Of a DNA stretch of 64,000 nucleotides, positions 8,692 to 18,299 are shown in pieces (position 1 is the stretch's first letter; each line of letters opens with the position of its first letter). The notes under the pieces were generated by a model that saw nothing but the letters and a program-made list of their open reading frames with translations, was not told the DNA's origin and ran no database searches. The translations under genes and the position numbers were made by a program. This DNA comes from Cloacibacterium caeni (GTDB lineage: Bacteria > Bacteroidota > Bacteroidia > Flavobacteriales > Weeksellaceae), in assembly GCF_907163125.1 (NCBI RefSeq), contig NZ_OU015319.1:2666001-2730000 (forward strand), read 5' to 3'.

Positions 8692-10965
8692 TTATGCTTT
8701 TTTAGCTTCTTCAGCGATTAGATTAAGCGCAGAACCTGCTTTAAACCATCCAATTTGCTGCTCATTATATGTATGATTAGCAAGAATAGTATCCGTAGTT
8801 CCGTCTGAGTGTGTAATCTGAATTTGAAGTGGCGTATTCGGTGCGAAACCTTCTAGATTTAAGAAATCAAAAGTATCATCTTCTTGGATTTTATCGTAAT
8901 CTTCAGGATTTACGAAAGTTAATGCAAGCATACCTTGTTTCTTAAGGTTGGTTTCGTGAATTCTCGCGAAAGATTTTACTAAAACTGCTTTTACACCAAG
9001 ATGTCTTGGCTCCATAGCAGCGTGTTCTCTAGAAGAACCTTCTCCGTAGTTTTGATCTCCTACTACAATTGAAGGAACGCCTGCTGCTTTGTATGCTCTT
9101 TGTACAGCAGGAACTTCACCATATTCTCCAGTTAATTGGTTTTTAACTCTGTTGGTTTCTTTGTTAAAGAAGTTTACAGCACCAATCAACATGTTGTTAG
9201 AAATATTATCTAAGTGACCTCTGTATTTTAACCAAGGACCAGCCATAGAAATGTGGTCAGTAGTACATTTTCCTTCAGCTTTAATGAGAAGTTTAGCGCC
9301 CGTAATATTTTTACCATCCCAAGGTGAGAAAGGTTCTAATAATTGTAATCTGTCTGAAGTAGGAGAAACAATTACTTGAACAGCAGAACCGTCTTCTGCA
9401 GGAGCTTGGTAGCCGTTATCTTCTACGTCAAAACCTTTTGCTGGCAATTCTGAACCTATTGGTTCTTTTAATTTTACTTGTTCTCCAGATTCGTTGGTTA
9501 AAGTATCTGTAATTGGATTAAAATCTAATCTTCCCGAAATTGCTACAGCTGCTACCATTTCAGGAGAAGCTACGAATGCGTGAGTATTTGGATTTCCATC
9601 TGCTCTTTTTGCAAAGTTTCTATTGAAAGAGTGAATGATAGAGTTTTTCTCTTGTTTTTCAGCGCCTTCTCTGTCCCATTGTCCGATACATGGTCCACAA
9701 GCATTGGTAAAGATTCTCGCATTTTCAAATTTTTTGAAAGTATCAATTAATCCATCTCTTTCTGCAGTATATCTTACTTGTTCAGAACCTGGGTTAATTC
9801 CTAAAATTGCTTTTGGTTTTACTCCTTTCGCTACCGCATCTTCTACAATAGAGGCTGCTCTAGATAAATCTTCGTAAGAAGAATTGGTACAAGAACCAAT
9901 TAAAGCCCATTCTATATCTAGAGGCCAATCATTGGCAATAGCTTTATCTCTCATTTCAGCAACTGGAGTTGCTAAGTCTGGAGTAAAAGGACCATTAAGG
10001 TGTGGAGTTAATTCAGAAAGGTTAATTTCAATTACTTGGTCGAAATATTTTTCTGGTTCTGCGTATACTTCTGCGTCACCAGTTAAGTGTTCTGCGATTT
10101 TATCAGCAGCATCTACTACTTCTTGTCTTCCTGTTGCAGTAAGATATCTTCTCATAGAATCATCATAACCGAAAGTAGACGTAGTAGCGCCAATTTCCGC
10201 ACCCATGTTACAGATAGTACCTTTTCCTGTTGCAGAAAGAGATACAGCTCCTTCTCCAAAATATTCTACAATAGCACCAGTTCCACCTTTTACAGTAAGA
10301 ATTCCTGCAACTTTTAAAATAACGTCTTTTGCTGAAGTCCAACCGTTTAGTTTACCAGTTAATTTAACACCAATTAATTTTGGCATTTTAAGTTCCCAAG
10401 CCATTCCTGCCATTACGTCTACTGCATCTGCTCCTCCAACTCCAACTGCTACCATTCCTAATCCACCTGCATTTACAGTGTGAGAGTCGGTGCCAATCAT
10501 CATTCCACCAGGGAAAGCATAATTTTCTAAAACTACTTGGTGAATAATACCTGCTCCTGGTTTCCAGAAACCAATTCCGTATTTATCACAAACTGAACTT
10601 AGGAAGTTGAAAACTTCGTTATTTTTATTCAGTGCTTCTTGTAAATCTTTATCGGCACCAATTTTAGCTTGAATTAAGTGATCAGCGTGAACTGTAGAAG
10701 GAACGGCAACTTTAGCTTTTCCTGCTTGCATAAACTGTAAAAGTGCCATTTGTGCAGTTGCATCTTGCATTGCAACTCTATCCGGAGCGAAATCTACATA
10801 AGAATTTCCTCTTTCGTAAGCTTCTGTAGCATTACCTTCCCAAAGGTGAGCGTAAAGAATTTTTTCAGCGAGTGTAAGAGGTTTTTGTACTACTTGTCTT
10901 GCCGCAGCAATTCTTTCAGGGTAGCGCTCGTACACTTTTTTAATCATGTTGATGTCGAATGTCAT
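8692..10965 (-). CDS. acnA: Aconitate hydratase, AcnA/mitochondrial type
   Basis: Interconverts citrate and isocitrate in the TCA cycle with a [4Fe-4S] cluster. The 757 residues hold the three-domain core plus swivel domain in the order of mitochondrial aconitase. Cluster ligands are in [11 protein letters not shown] (about residue 359) and ACGPCIGQ (about 423-426). Substrate-binding signatures [14 protein letters not shown] and, in the swivel domain, [15 protein letters not shown] are intact. The length and motifs fit the ACO2-like form found in Flavobacteriia rather than the longer AcnA of E. coli. The unrelated-length paralogue AcnB is encoded just upstream on the same strand, separated by a terminator, so the two are expressed separately. 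Confidence 0.95.
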   Translation of the reverse strand: MTFDINMIKKVYERYPERIAAARQVVQKPLTLAEKILYAHLWEGNATEAYERGNSYVDFAPDRVAMQDATAQMALLQFMQAGKAKVAVPSTVHADHLIQAKIGADKDLQEALNKNNEVFNFLSSVCDKYGIGFWKPGAGIIHQVVLENYAFPGGMMIGTDSHTVNAGGLGMVAVGVGGADAVDVMAGMAWELKMPKLIGVKLTGKLNGWTSAKDVILKVAGILTVKGGTGAIVEYFGEGAVSLSATGKGTICNMGAEIGATTSTFGYDDSMRRYLTATGRQEVVDAADKIAEHLTGDAEVYAEPEKYFDQVIEINLSELTPHLNGPFTPDLATPVAEMRDKAIANDWPLDIEWALIGSCTNSSYEDLSRAASIVEDAVAKGVKPKAILGINPGSEQVRYTAERDGLIDTFKKFENARIFTNACGPCIGQWDREGAEKQEKNSIIHSFNRNFAKRADGNPNTHAFVASPEMVAAVAISGRLDFNPITDTLTNESGEQVKLKEPIGSELPAKGFDVEDNGYQAPAEDGSAVQVIVSPTSDRLQLLEPFSPWDGKNITGAKLLIKAEGKCTTDHISMAGPWLKYRGHLDNISNNMLIGAVNFFNKETNRVKNQLTGEYGEVPAVQRAYKAAGVPSIVVGDQNYGEGSSREHAAMEPRHLGVKAVLVKSFARIHETNLKKQGMLALTFVNPEDYDKIQEDDTFDFLNLEGFAPNTPLQIQITHSDGTTDTILANHTYNEQQIGWFKAGSALNLIAEEAKKA

Positions 10966-11183
10966 ATCTATTTATTTTTTGTTTAAAGTTTGCATTTGAG
11001 AATCAAATGAAAGGATAATGATGTTATTATTCTCCATCAAATTCTATTCCTACAGGATTGATAAAATATTAAAATGGTCTATGGTTTGAATTTTTAATAC
11101 CTATTAATTCACTTTTGAAATTGAATTTTATTTAAAGCTAAAATTAATATTATTTTGTGAAATGTAATATTTTATGATAAAAA
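10966..11183. other. Intergenic region between the two aconitase genes
   Basis: About 220 AT-rich bases that should carry the promoter and leader of the downstream aconitase A gene (minus strand). I found no exact TAnnTTTG element on the minus strand and no RNA structure that I could assign. Confidence 0.4.
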
Positions 11184-11217
11184 AAATTGGAAGACTTCTC
11201 AAGAAATCTTCCAATTT
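11184..11217 (-). terminator. Terminator after acnB
   Basis: A perfect 11-bp stem (11184-11194 with 11207-11217), 12-nt loop, A-run on the left side (U-run in the minus-strand RNA). It separates acnB from the downstream aconitase gene. Confidence 0.85.
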
Positions 11218-11254
11218 GTATTTAAAAAGCCTTTCGACTTTAGTTTACAATGTA

Positions 11255-14038
11255 TTAAAAATGGCCAACAGTTACCAGTTCTTTAATAGATGGAACGAAA
11301 GTAGTTAAGTTGATTCCTTCAACAGCTGTTTTGTACTCGTCAATACTTGGAATGCGACCTAAGATTGCAGACAATACTACAACTGGAGTAGAAGCCAATA
11401 GAGATTCTCCTTTTTTACGATCAGAATCTTCTACTACTCTTCCTTGGAAAAGACGGGTGGAAGTTGCCAAAACCGTGTCTCCTTTCTCCGCTTTTTCCTG
11501 GTTACCCATACAAAGGTTACAACCTGGACGCTCAAGATACATCATATTTTCATATTGAGTACGAGCTTCGCCTTTTGGAGCTGCATCATTGAATTCAAAA
11601 CCTGAATATTTTTCTAATAATTCCCAGTCCCCTTCAGCTTTTAATTCATCGATGATGTTATAAGTAGGAGCGGCTACAACCAATGGTGCTTGGAATTCTA
11701 CTTTACCATTTTGTTTTTCAAGATTTCTCAACATTTGAGAAACAATTTTAAGGTCACCTTTGTGAACCATACAAGAACCCACGAAACCAAGGTCAACTTT
11801 TTTCTCACCACCATAATAAGTAAGGTCTCTAATGGTATCGTGCGTATATCTTTTAGAAACGTCTTCGTTGTTTACATCTGGGTCTGCAATCATTGGTTCA
11901 ACGATTTGATCTAAATCTACCACAACTTCAGCGTAATATTTAGCATTAGCATCTGGAGTTAAAGCAGGTTTGTCACCAGTTCTGATTTCCTCAATTCTCT
12001 TATTTGCTTTGTTGATTAATCCTTGTAGAACGTGATTTTTATTGTCCATTCCTTTATCGATCATAATCTGGATTCTGCTTTTTGCAATTTCCAATGATTC
12101 GATCAAAGTATCGTCTTCTGAGATACAAATTGAAGCTTTCGCTTTCATTTCTGCAGTCCAGTCTGTGAAGGTAAATGCTTGGTCGGCAGGAAGCGTTCCG
12201 ATATGAACCTCAATAATTCTACCTTGGAAAACGTTTTCTCCGTCAAATTGCTTCAACATCTGAGCCTGAGTTGCATGAACTACATCACGGAAATCCATGT
12301 GCTTTTTCATTTCGCCTTTGAAAGTCACTTTTACAGATTCAGGAATCGGCATTGAAGCCTCACCTGTTGCCAAAGCTAAAGCTACCGTTCCAGAGTCAGC
12401 TCCGAAAGCAACACCTTTAGACATTCTTGTGTGAGAATCACCTCCGATGATGATTGCCCATTCGTCTACCGTAATATCGTTTAGAACTTTATGAATAACG
12501 TCTGTCATGGCGTGATATTCACCTTTCGGGTCACGAGCTGTGATAACCCCGAAATCGTTCATAAATTTCATTAATTTAGGAATATTAGCCTGTGCTTTTT
12601 TATCCCAAACTGAAGCGGTGTGACATCCTGACTGGTACGCTCCGTCTACGATTGGAGAAATCACCGTTGCTGCCATAGATTCTAGTTCTTGAGCGGTCAT
12701 TAAACCTGTAGTGTCCTGAGAACCAACGATATTTACTTCAACTCTCACATCAGAACCAGCGTGTAAAACTTTACCTTCTGGAACGCCTACTGCATTTCTG
12801 TTAAAGATTTTTTCAACAGCGGTAAGTCCTTGTCCTTCGATAGAAATTTCTTTTGAAGGAGCGAAAACTGTAGGAGCTGTAATTCCTAAAGTTTTTGCAG
12901 CAAATGTTTGGATTTTTTTACCAAAAACGATAGCATAAGAACCACCAGCTCTTATAAATTCTAATTTTTGAGGAGTAAATGATTTTGAAATATCTTTCAA
13001 TTCAGTTTCTCCGTTATATAATTTCTTTTCTTTGGTATTGATGGTCAAAACAGTTCCTGTAGCAACTGAATATTTTTCTTCTAAAACGATATCACCGTTT
13101 TCATTTCTAACAGGGTTTCCGTTTTCGTCCACTTTTTTCACCCAGTTTTGAAGGTCGATTCCGATACCTCCAGTTACATCAACTGTAGTTAAGAAAATTG
13201 GAGAAATTCCATTAGTTCCAGCTACAATTGGAGCAATGTTTACGAATGGTACGTAAGGACTTGCTTGTTTCCCAGTCCAAAGCGCAACGTTGTTCACACC
13301 AGACATACGAGAAGAACCAACTCCCATTGTTCCTTTTTCTGCAATAAGCATTACACTTGCATCAGGATGTTGAGCTTGTAAAGCTTTTATTTCTTCCTGT
13401 TGAGCAGGAGACATCATGCATTTTCCGTGTAACTCACGGTCAGAACGTGAGTGAGCCTGATTACCCGGAGATAATAAATCAGTTGAAATATCACCTTCTG
13501 CAGCGATGTAAGTCACAACTTTAATTTCTTCTGGAACTTCTGGAAGTTTAGTGAAAAACTCTGCTTTTGCATAGCTTTCCAAAATATCCTTAGCGATTAC
13601 ATTTCCCGTTTCATAAGCTTTTTTTAAACGCGCTGTATCAGCATCATACAAGAAAACCTGAGTTTTAAGAACTTCAGCGGCTTGTTTTGCAGTAGCTTCA
13701 TCATTTCCTAAAGCCAAATCAAGAAGAACTTCGATAGAAGGACCTCCTTTCATGTGAGATAGCAATTCAAAAGCGTAAGTAGGAGTGATTTCTGCCACTA
13801 TAGATTCACCAAGGATTATTTCCTTTAAAAACTTAGTTTTTACACCAGCTGCACTAGTTGTGCCGGGTAAAGTATTATAGATGAAAAAGTTAAGAGAATC
13901 AGTTCTGTGCTCATTCGCTGAATCTTTAATTTGCTCGATAATTGCGCTTAGTAATTCTGCACTGTCAATAGGTTTTGGGTGAAGCCCCTGTGCTTTTCTT
14001 TCTTCGATTTCCTGGATGTAATCCTGATAAATATTCAT
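11255..14038 (-). CDS. acnB: Bifunctional aconitate hydratase 2 / 2-methylisocitrate dehydratase (AcnB)
   Basis: Aconitase of the AcnB type: an N-terminal HEAT-like domain (residues 1-160), then the swivel domain (GMGVGSSRMSGVNNVALW region), then the catalytic domains. Fe-S ligands are seen in GSCMVHKG (about residue 753) and CNLCMGNQEKAEKG (about 839-842). GGDSHTRMSKGVAFG is the substrate-binding loop. The protein is 927 residues, a little longer than the 865 of E. coli. AcnB works in the TCA cycle and, in some bacteria, in the methylcitrate cycle; no prp genes are in the window. A TAnnTTTG-like box lies about 100 bases upstream. Confidence 0.95.
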   Translation of the reverse strand: MNIYQDYIQEIEERKAQGLHPKPIDSAELLSAIIEQIKDSANEHRTDSLNFFIYNTLPGTTSAAGVKTKFLKEIILGESIVAEITPTYAFELLSHMKGGPSIEVLLDLALGNDEATAKQAAEVLKTQVFLYDADTARLKKAYETGNVIAKDILESYAKAEFFTKLPEVPEEIKVVTYIAAEGDISTDLLSPGNQAHSRSDRELHGKCMMSPAQQEEIKALQAQHPDASVMLIAEKGTMGVGSSRMSGVNNVALWTGKQASPYVPFVNIAPIVAGTNGISPIFLTTVDVTGGIGIDLQNWVKKVDENGNPVRNENGDIVLEEKYSVATGTVLTINTKEKKLYNGETELKDISKSFTPQKLEFIRAGGSYAIVFGKKIQTFAAKTLGITAPTVFAPSKEISIEGQGLTAVEKIFNRNAVGVPEGKVLHAGSDVRVEVNIVGSQDTTGLMTAQELESMAATVISPIVDGAYQSGCHTASVWDKKAQANIPKLMKFMNDFGVITARDPKGEYHAMTDVIHKVLNDITVDEWAIIIGGDSHTRMSKGVAFGADSGTVALALATGEASMPIPESVKVTFKGEMKKHMDFRDVVHATQAQMLKQFDGENVFQGRIIEVHIGTLPADQAFTFTDWTAEMKAKASICISEDDTLIESLEIAKSRIQIMIDKGMDNKNHVLQGLINKANKRIEEIRTGDKPALTPDANAKYYAEVVVDLDQIVEPMIADPDVNNEDVSKRYTHDTIRDLTYYGGEKKVDLGFVGSCMVHKGDLKIVSQMLRNLEKQNGKVEFQAPLVVAAPTYNIIDELKAEGDWELLEKYSGFEFNDAAPKGEARTQYENMMYLERPGCNLCMGNQEKAEKGDTVLATSTRLFQGRVVEDSDRKKGESLLASTPVVVLSAILGRIPSIDEYKTAVEGINLTTFVPSIKELVTVGHF

Positions 14039-14133
14039 AATTTTTGAAGTCTTTTTAAACTTAATAATTAGATGATTTACTGTACTTTAGTAGTTAAAAT
14101 TTTTATAATCATCAATCTTTTTATAATGATGCT

Positions 14134-14141
14134 CAAAAGTA
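14134..14141 (-). promoter_or_regulatory. Candidate -7 element for acnB
   Basis: Reads TACTTTTG on the minus strand, an exact match to the Bacteroidota -7 consensus TAnnTTTG. No TTG is seen at the expected -33 distance, so this is tentative. It would give a leader of roughly 90 bases. Confidence 0.45.
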
Positions 14142-14211
14142 AGAAAATTTAATTTGCAGAGGATATCTTTTTTTAAAATTTTATAGATGAAGCATATTAT
14201 TTAAATCAATC

Positions 14212-14242
14212 TTGTAAAATATAAAGTTTAGAATTACATTTG
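14212..14242 (+). promoter_or_regulatory. Bacteroidota-type promoter of the DUF2752 gene
   Basis: TTG at 14212-14214, 20-base spacer, TACATTTG at 14235-14242. The -7 element ends only 4 bases before the ATG at 14247, so the transcript would have almost no leader. Confidence 0.65.
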
Positions 14243-14246
14243 TTTT

Positions 14247-14615
14247 ATGTACAAGGGTGAAAAAAAATGGATTTTTGTAGTTATAATACTGGTTTTAACA
14301 GGTTATTATTTTTTTCTAAATCCTTATGAACAAGAGTATTTTTTTATTTCTTGTCCTTTTTATAAGATTACGGGTTACCAGTGTTCAGGTTGTGGTTCAC
14401 AAAGAGCATTTTACGAAATTTTACATCTGAACTTCAAAGAAGCGTTTCACCAAAATGCACTTGTACTATTAGGAATTCCCTATTTTTCATTGATTTTCTT
14501 TACTAGTTTTTTTCAAGAAAAATTCGCTAAACTAAGACAGTTTCTCATCGGCAAGAAAACAATACTAATTTTGTTCATTTTCATAATTCTTTTCGGGATT
14601 TTTAGAAATTTATAA
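14247..14615 (+). CDS. DUF2752 membrane protein
   Basis: 122 residues with three hydrophobic helices (about 8-26, 69-88 and 100-118). The DUF2752 signature is present: SCPFYKITGYQCSGCGSQRA, followed by the amphipathic segment with FKEAFHQNALV. The conserved CxxCG suggests metal or redox chemistry at the membrane, but no function is established for the family. The gene starts within a few bases of a promoter element and ends where the promoter of the TPP riboswitch begins, so it is a separate unit from the receptor gene downstream. Confidence 0.85.
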   Translation: MYKGEKKWIFVVIILVLTGYYFFLNPYEQEYFFISCPFYKITGYQCSGCGSQRAFYEILHLNFKEAFHQNALVLLGIPYFSLIFFTSFFQEKFAKLRQFLIGKKTILILFIFIILFGIFRNL

Positions 14616-14623
14616 AAATTTTA

Positions 14624-14631
14624 TACATTTG
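14624..14631 (+). promoter_or_regulatory. Candidate -7 element for the TPP-riboswitch transcript
   Basis: Exact TACATTTG, overlapping no gene and lying 4-11 bases before the first helix of the riboswitch. The -33 region has only TTT. Position relative to the aptamer supports it. Confidence 0.6.
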
Positions 14632-14634
14632 CAC

Positions 14635-14718
14635 TCAAGAAAAAGGGGTGCTGTAAAAAGCTGAGATTATACCCAAAGAACATAGAACAGGTAATGCTGT
14701 TTATGGAAACGTCTTTGA
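14635..14718 (+). promoter_or_regulatory. TPP riboswitch (THI element)
   Basis: Contains the invariant parts of the thiamine pyrophosphate aptamer in order: GGGGTGC, GCTGAGAT, TACCC, GAAC and TAATGC. Helices are consistent: GGGGT with ACCC (P2), GCT with AGC (P3), CATA with TATG (P4, a covarying replacement of the usual CCU/AGG) and ACAG with CTGT (P5). A possible P1 joins CAAGA at 14635 with TCTTTG at 14713. The next gene is a TonB-dependent receptor whose start lies 60 bases further on. The switching part (terminator or start-site masking) could not be resolved by eye. Confidence 0.88.
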
Positions 14719-14777
14719 TGTATTTTTCACACGTGGCATCCTTTTATTCGATTTGTTTAATTTTTTACAACATCAGA

Positions 14778-16883
14778 ATGAAAGGATTTATTATTTTAGG
14801 GCTAGGAATGAGCTCTGTTCTTTCTGCGCAAATAGATACAGCGCAAGTAAAAGAAATTCAAGAGGTTAGCTTTACGAAAAGGCTGCCGGTTTCCAAAGAA
14901 ATTATTAACGTACAAAAAGATTTAGGAGCTAAAAATCTAGGTCAGGATTTGCCTATTTTGCTCAAAAATCAAATGTCTGTAGTTGCAACTTCCGATGCTG
15001 GAAACGGAGTGGGTTACACTGGTTTTAGGATTAGAGGAAGCGCTGGAACAAGTATTAATGTAATGCTGAATGGTGTTCCGTATAACGATTCGGAAAGTCA
15101 AGGGACTTTTTTTGTGAATATTCCAGACATGGCAAGTTCGGCATCGCAGATTGTCATCCAAAGAGGAGTAGGAACTTCTAGCAATGGAACAGCAAGTTTC
15201 GGAGCAAGTGTGAATATTTTGACCAAAAATCCAGAGGAGAAACCTTATTTTTTGACCAATCAAAGCGCAGGAAGTTTTAACACCTTTAAACATTCCTTTG
15301 AAGCAGGAACAGGAAAGTTTTTGAACAATTTACTGTCGGTTTCGGCAAGGTATTCTATCATTAATTCAGATGGTTATATTGATAGAGCTTTTTCTAAACT
15401 CAATTCTTACAATATCAATGCGCTCTTCGAAAAAGGAAATACGAAACTGAGATTTTTAACTTTCGGTGGAAAAGAAAAAACGTATCAAGCGTGGAATGGA
15501 ATTGATAAAGCTACCTATGAAGCTAATCCGAAATTCAATTATTCGGGTGCGATTTATGATGCTAATTGGGAAAATATTATTGGGTTTTATGATAATGAAA
15601 CCGATAATTACAGACAAAACCATTATCATTTACTTTGGGAACAAAAACTCGGTAAAATTTGGAATCTAGAAACCACTTTTCATCTTACTCACGGAGAAGG
15701 TTACTATGAAAATTATAAGCAAGATGCTAAATTTTCTAAATATGATTTGCCCAATATCGTAGAAAACGGAAATACCATTACCAGAACAGATTTCATTAGA
15801 AAAAAATGGTTAGACAATGATTTTTATGGTGTGGTTTCTAATCTTTATGGAAATTTTGAAAATCTGAATTTGAACTTTGGAGTTGCTGTCAATCAATATT
15901 TTGGGAGACATTATGGTAATGTTTCTGGAGTTACTTACACCAATATTTACGAGCATGAATATTACAGAAATAATGCTTTGAAAAATGAAGTTTCAGGTTT
16001 TGCGAAAGCCATTTACAAAGTTGAAAAACTTGAATTTTTTGGAGATTTACAACTTAGAAACATTGACTATAAAACATATATTTTAGATGAAAATGCAGAA
16101 GAAGGAGCAGATTTAAGTCAGAAATGGACGTTTTTTAATCCAAAATTTGGGGTGAATTATCAAATTGAAAACGGGAAATTATTTTTCTCTTATGCTCATG
16201 CTCACAGAGAGCCCAACCGTGATGATTTATTTGCCAATCCTAATACAAAGCCAGAGAAATTACATGATTTTGAGCTCGGTTTAGAAAAAACTTTTGGTAA
16301 TGTTACTTTCACCGCAAACGCTTATTACATGAATTATGTGAATCAATTGGTTCTGAGTGGAGAAATCAATATGGTGGGAGAATTCATTAAAATTAATTCT
16401 GGAAAATCTTACAGATTAGGTTTAGAATTGGGAACTTTGGCTAAAGTTTCAGAAAAACTGAACCTATTAGGAAATATTACTTTGAGTCAGAATAAAAATG
16501 TAGATTTCAAAATTGAAGAAAATTCTACCGTGACCAATCTGGGCAATACCGACATTTCTTTCTCTCCTAATATTATTGCCAATGCAGTAATTCAGTATAA
16601 GCCTATTAAAAATTTACAGTTAAATCTTAATAATCAATACATAGGAAAACAATATCTAGACAATACTGAAACAAAAGAATTGCAGCTAAAAGATTACTTT
16701 TTAACGGATTTCAATGCTCAATATGAATTTAGAATTGCTAAGCAAGAAATGAGTTTGCAGTTTTTATTAAACAATATTTTTAATAAAAAATATGTAAATA
16801 ATGGATTTGTATATGGAGGGCCATATTATTATGCACAAGCTGGCAGAAATTTTATGCTAGGGCTTAATTTTAGGATAAATTAG
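14778..16883 (+). CDS. TonB-dependent receptor, probable thiamine (precursor) uptake
   Basis: Outer-membrane receptor of 701 residues. I chose the ATG at 14778 because it gives a signal peptide (MKGFIILGLGMSSVLSAQ); the longer frame from 14694 begins inside the TPP riboswitch. The plug domain is intact: TSINVMLNGVPYNDSESQG, IQRGVGTSSNGTASFGASVNI. The C-terminal barrel carries the usual YAHAHREPNRDDLFANPNTKPE motif and ends in NFRIN. Control by a TPP riboswitch points to thiamine or a thiamine precursor as substrate; TPP-controlled outer-membrane receptors are known in Bacteroidota. No inner-membrane PnuT-like gene is adjacent, so the second transport step is encoded elsewhere. Confidence 0.88.
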   Translation: MKGFIILGLGMSSVLSAQIDTAQVKEIQEVSFTKRLPVSKEIINVQKDLGAKNLGQDLPILLKNQMSVVATSDAGNGVGYTGFRIRGSAGTSINVMLNGVPYNDSESQGTFFVNIPDMASSASQIVIQRGVGTSSNGTASFGASVNILTKNPEEKPYFLTNQSAGSFNTFKHSFEAGTGKFLNNLLSVSARYSIINSDGYIDRAFSKLNSYNINALFEKGNTKLRFLTFGGKEKTYQAWNGIDKATYEANPKFNYSGAIYDANWENIIGFYDNETDNYRQNHYHLLWEQKLGKIWNLETTFHLTHGEGYYENYKQDAKFSKYDLPNIVENGNTITRTDFIRKKWLDNDFYGVVSNLYGNFENLNLNFGVAVNQYFGRHYGNVSGVTYTNIYEHEYYRNNALKNEVSGFAKAIYKVEKLEFFGDLQLRNIDYKTYILDENAEEGADLSQKWTFFNPKFGVNYQIENGKLFFSYAHAHREPNRDDLFANPNTKPEKLHDFELGLEKTFGNVTFTANAYYMNYVNQLVLSGEINMVGEFIKINSGKSYRLGLELGTLAKVSEKLNLLGNITLSQNKNVDFKIEENSTVTNLGNTDISFSPNIIANAVIQYKPIKNLQLNLNNQYIGKQYLDNTETKELQLKDYFLTDFNAQYEFRIAKQEMSLQFLLNNIFNKKYVNNGFVYGGPYYYAQAGRNFMLGLNFRIN

Positions 16884-17056
16884 TGATTTTTAGTGAATTC
16901 CCTGATTTTTCTCAATTTTGTTTAAAATACTGTTAATCAGCAATTTGTATTGTCTTATAAATGAGAAAATAAAAATTATTTCAGGTTGGTAATTAATTGA
17001 AAATCAATGAATTTTGATTTTTTTTGAAAAAAAATTTTTTTATTAAAAATTTTTGT

Positions 17057-17064
17057 TAATTTTG
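17057..17064 (+). promoter_or_regulatory. Candidate -7 element for the T9SS-tail protein gene
   Basis: Exact TAATTTTG, 27 bases before the ATG at 17092, in a very AT-rich 208-base intergenic region. No clear -33 TTG. Confidence 0.5.
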
Positions 17065-17091
17065 AGTTATTAATCCTAAAAAAAAAATATT

Positions 17092-18210
17092 ATGAAAAAA
17101 CTTTTATTTTCTTTCTTGTTTTCCGTTGTTTTTGGCCTATTTAGTTCACAATCAATTGGTCTGATTGGTGACTTTAATTCGTGGTCAGGTGATGTAGTTA
17201 TGGCTACTACAGATAATGTACATTATACTCTTACTCATACTTTTACTGCAAATGGAGGAGTGAAGTTTAGACAAAATGGCGGTTGGACTCCGAGCTGGGG
17301 GGCAAACGCTTTTCCTAGTGGAACAGGTACTCAAAATGGAGGAAATATACCAGTTACTCCAGGGACATACAATATCACTTTTAATAGAACAACAGGTGCC
17401 TATAATTTCGCATCAACTATTGTTTCTGATAATATTAGTTTCTATGGAGGGTTTAATAGCAATGCAACTCCAGGTGAATCTCTTTCTACACCAGACGGTA
17501 TTACTTATTCTAAAACTGATTTTTATTTCAATGCTGCTAATGTTAAGTTTTATAGGTCAAATGCTCCAATTACAACATGGGGAGGAACTACTTTCCCTTC
17601 TGGTACTGCTGTAGAAAATGGAGGTGATATTCCTTTGACATCAGGATATTACAATATAACCTTTAACAAAAATACTCTTGCTTATTCATTTCAAGTAGCT
17701 CCTGTTACTTTAATTGGAAATGGTATTTCTGGTGGTAATTGGACAACAGATGTGGCTCTTACTTCTACAGACGGAGGTAAAACTTTTACTAAATCTGGAT
17801 TGCAACTTGTTGCAGGAGGAGTTAAGTTTAGAGTAAATAATGCTTGGGTAACGAGTTGGGGTGGCACAACCTTCCCTTCAGGAACAGGTGCTTTAAATAG
17901 TAATAATAATATTCCTACAACTCCAGGAACCTATGATGTGACTTTTGACCGTTTAACAGGAGAATATGCATTTACAGTCAGTACTTTAGCAACTGGCGAA
18001 ACTGTTAAGAAATCAAAATCATTCGTATCTGAAGGGAAATTGTATACCAATAAACAAGGAAACCTAAGTGTACAAGTAGTAGATTTCTCTGGAAGAATCA
18101 TTAAAACCATTACTACAAAAGCTTCTAGCAATGGTATAGAACTAAATCTTCCAAAAAAAGGAAATTATTTTCTTAAACTTAATGATGAGGTAATTAAATT
18201 CGCCTATTAA
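17092..18210 (+). CDS. Secreted triple-repeat SusE/F-like protein with T9SS type A tail
   Basis: 372 residues with a Sec signal peptide (MKKLLFSFLFSVVFGLFSSQ). Three tandem repeats of about 95 residues follow (roughly 22-112, 113-203, 204-298). Each carries a VKF..n..WGG-TFPSGT block, a run of small residues and PGTY-ITF-R-TG-Y-F. This pattern resembles the starch-binding SusE/SusF outer-membrane repeats. The last 65 residues look like a type IX secretion sorting domain: GKLYTNKQGNLSVQVVDFSG then LNLPKKGNYFLKLNDE. It is therefore probably exported through the T9SS to the surface or medium. Glycan binding is inference from repeat type. No polysaccharide-utilisation genes are adjacent. Confidence 0.78.
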   Translation: MKKLLFSFLFSVVFGLFSSQSIGLIGDFNSWSGDVVMATTDNVHYTLTHTFTANGGVKFRQNGGWTPSWGANAFPSGTGTQNGGNIPVTPGTYNITFNRTTGAYNFASTIVSDNISFYGGFNSNATPGESLSTPDGITYSKTDFYFNAANVKFYRSNAPITTWGGTTFPSGTAVENGGDIPLTSGYYNITFNKNTLAYSFQVAPVTLIGNGISGGNWTTDVALTSTDGGKTFTKSGLQLVAGGVKFRVNNAWVTSWGGTTFPSGTGALNSNNNIPTTPGTYDVTFDRLTGEYAFTVSTLATGETVKKSKSFVSEGKLYTNKQGNLSVQVVDFSGRIIKTITTKASSNGIELNLPKKGNYFLKLNDEVIKFAY

Positions 18211-18234
18211 TCAAAAGAAAAAATGTTTTTATAC

Positions 18235-18262
18235 AAGGTTGCTTTTTAGCAACCTTTTTTTG
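18235..18262 (+). terminator. Terminator after the triple-repeat protein gene
   Basis: Perfect 8-bp stem (AAGGTTGC with GCAACCTT), 6-nt loop, followed by a T-run. Confidence 0.88.
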
Positions 18263-18285
18263 TAACTCAACTCAACAAAAAATAT

Positions 18286-18293
18286 TAAATTTG
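18286..18293 (+). promoter_or_regulatory. Candidate -7 element placed 6 bases before a start codon
   Basis: Exact TAAATTTG. It ends 6 bases before the ATG at 18300, so the predicted RNA starts at or very near the start codon. Confidence 0.55.
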
Positions 18294-18299
18294 TGCCAA

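Noticed and set aside
9635-10483. Four open frames on the plus strand opposite the aconitase gene
   Set aside because: They mirror the codon pattern of a strongly conserved minus-strand gene and encode no recognisable protein.
14694-14777. N-terminal extension of the TonB-dependent receptor (28 codons before MKGF)
   Set aside because: It begins inside the TPP aptamer and hides the signal peptide, so the ATG at 14778 was used.
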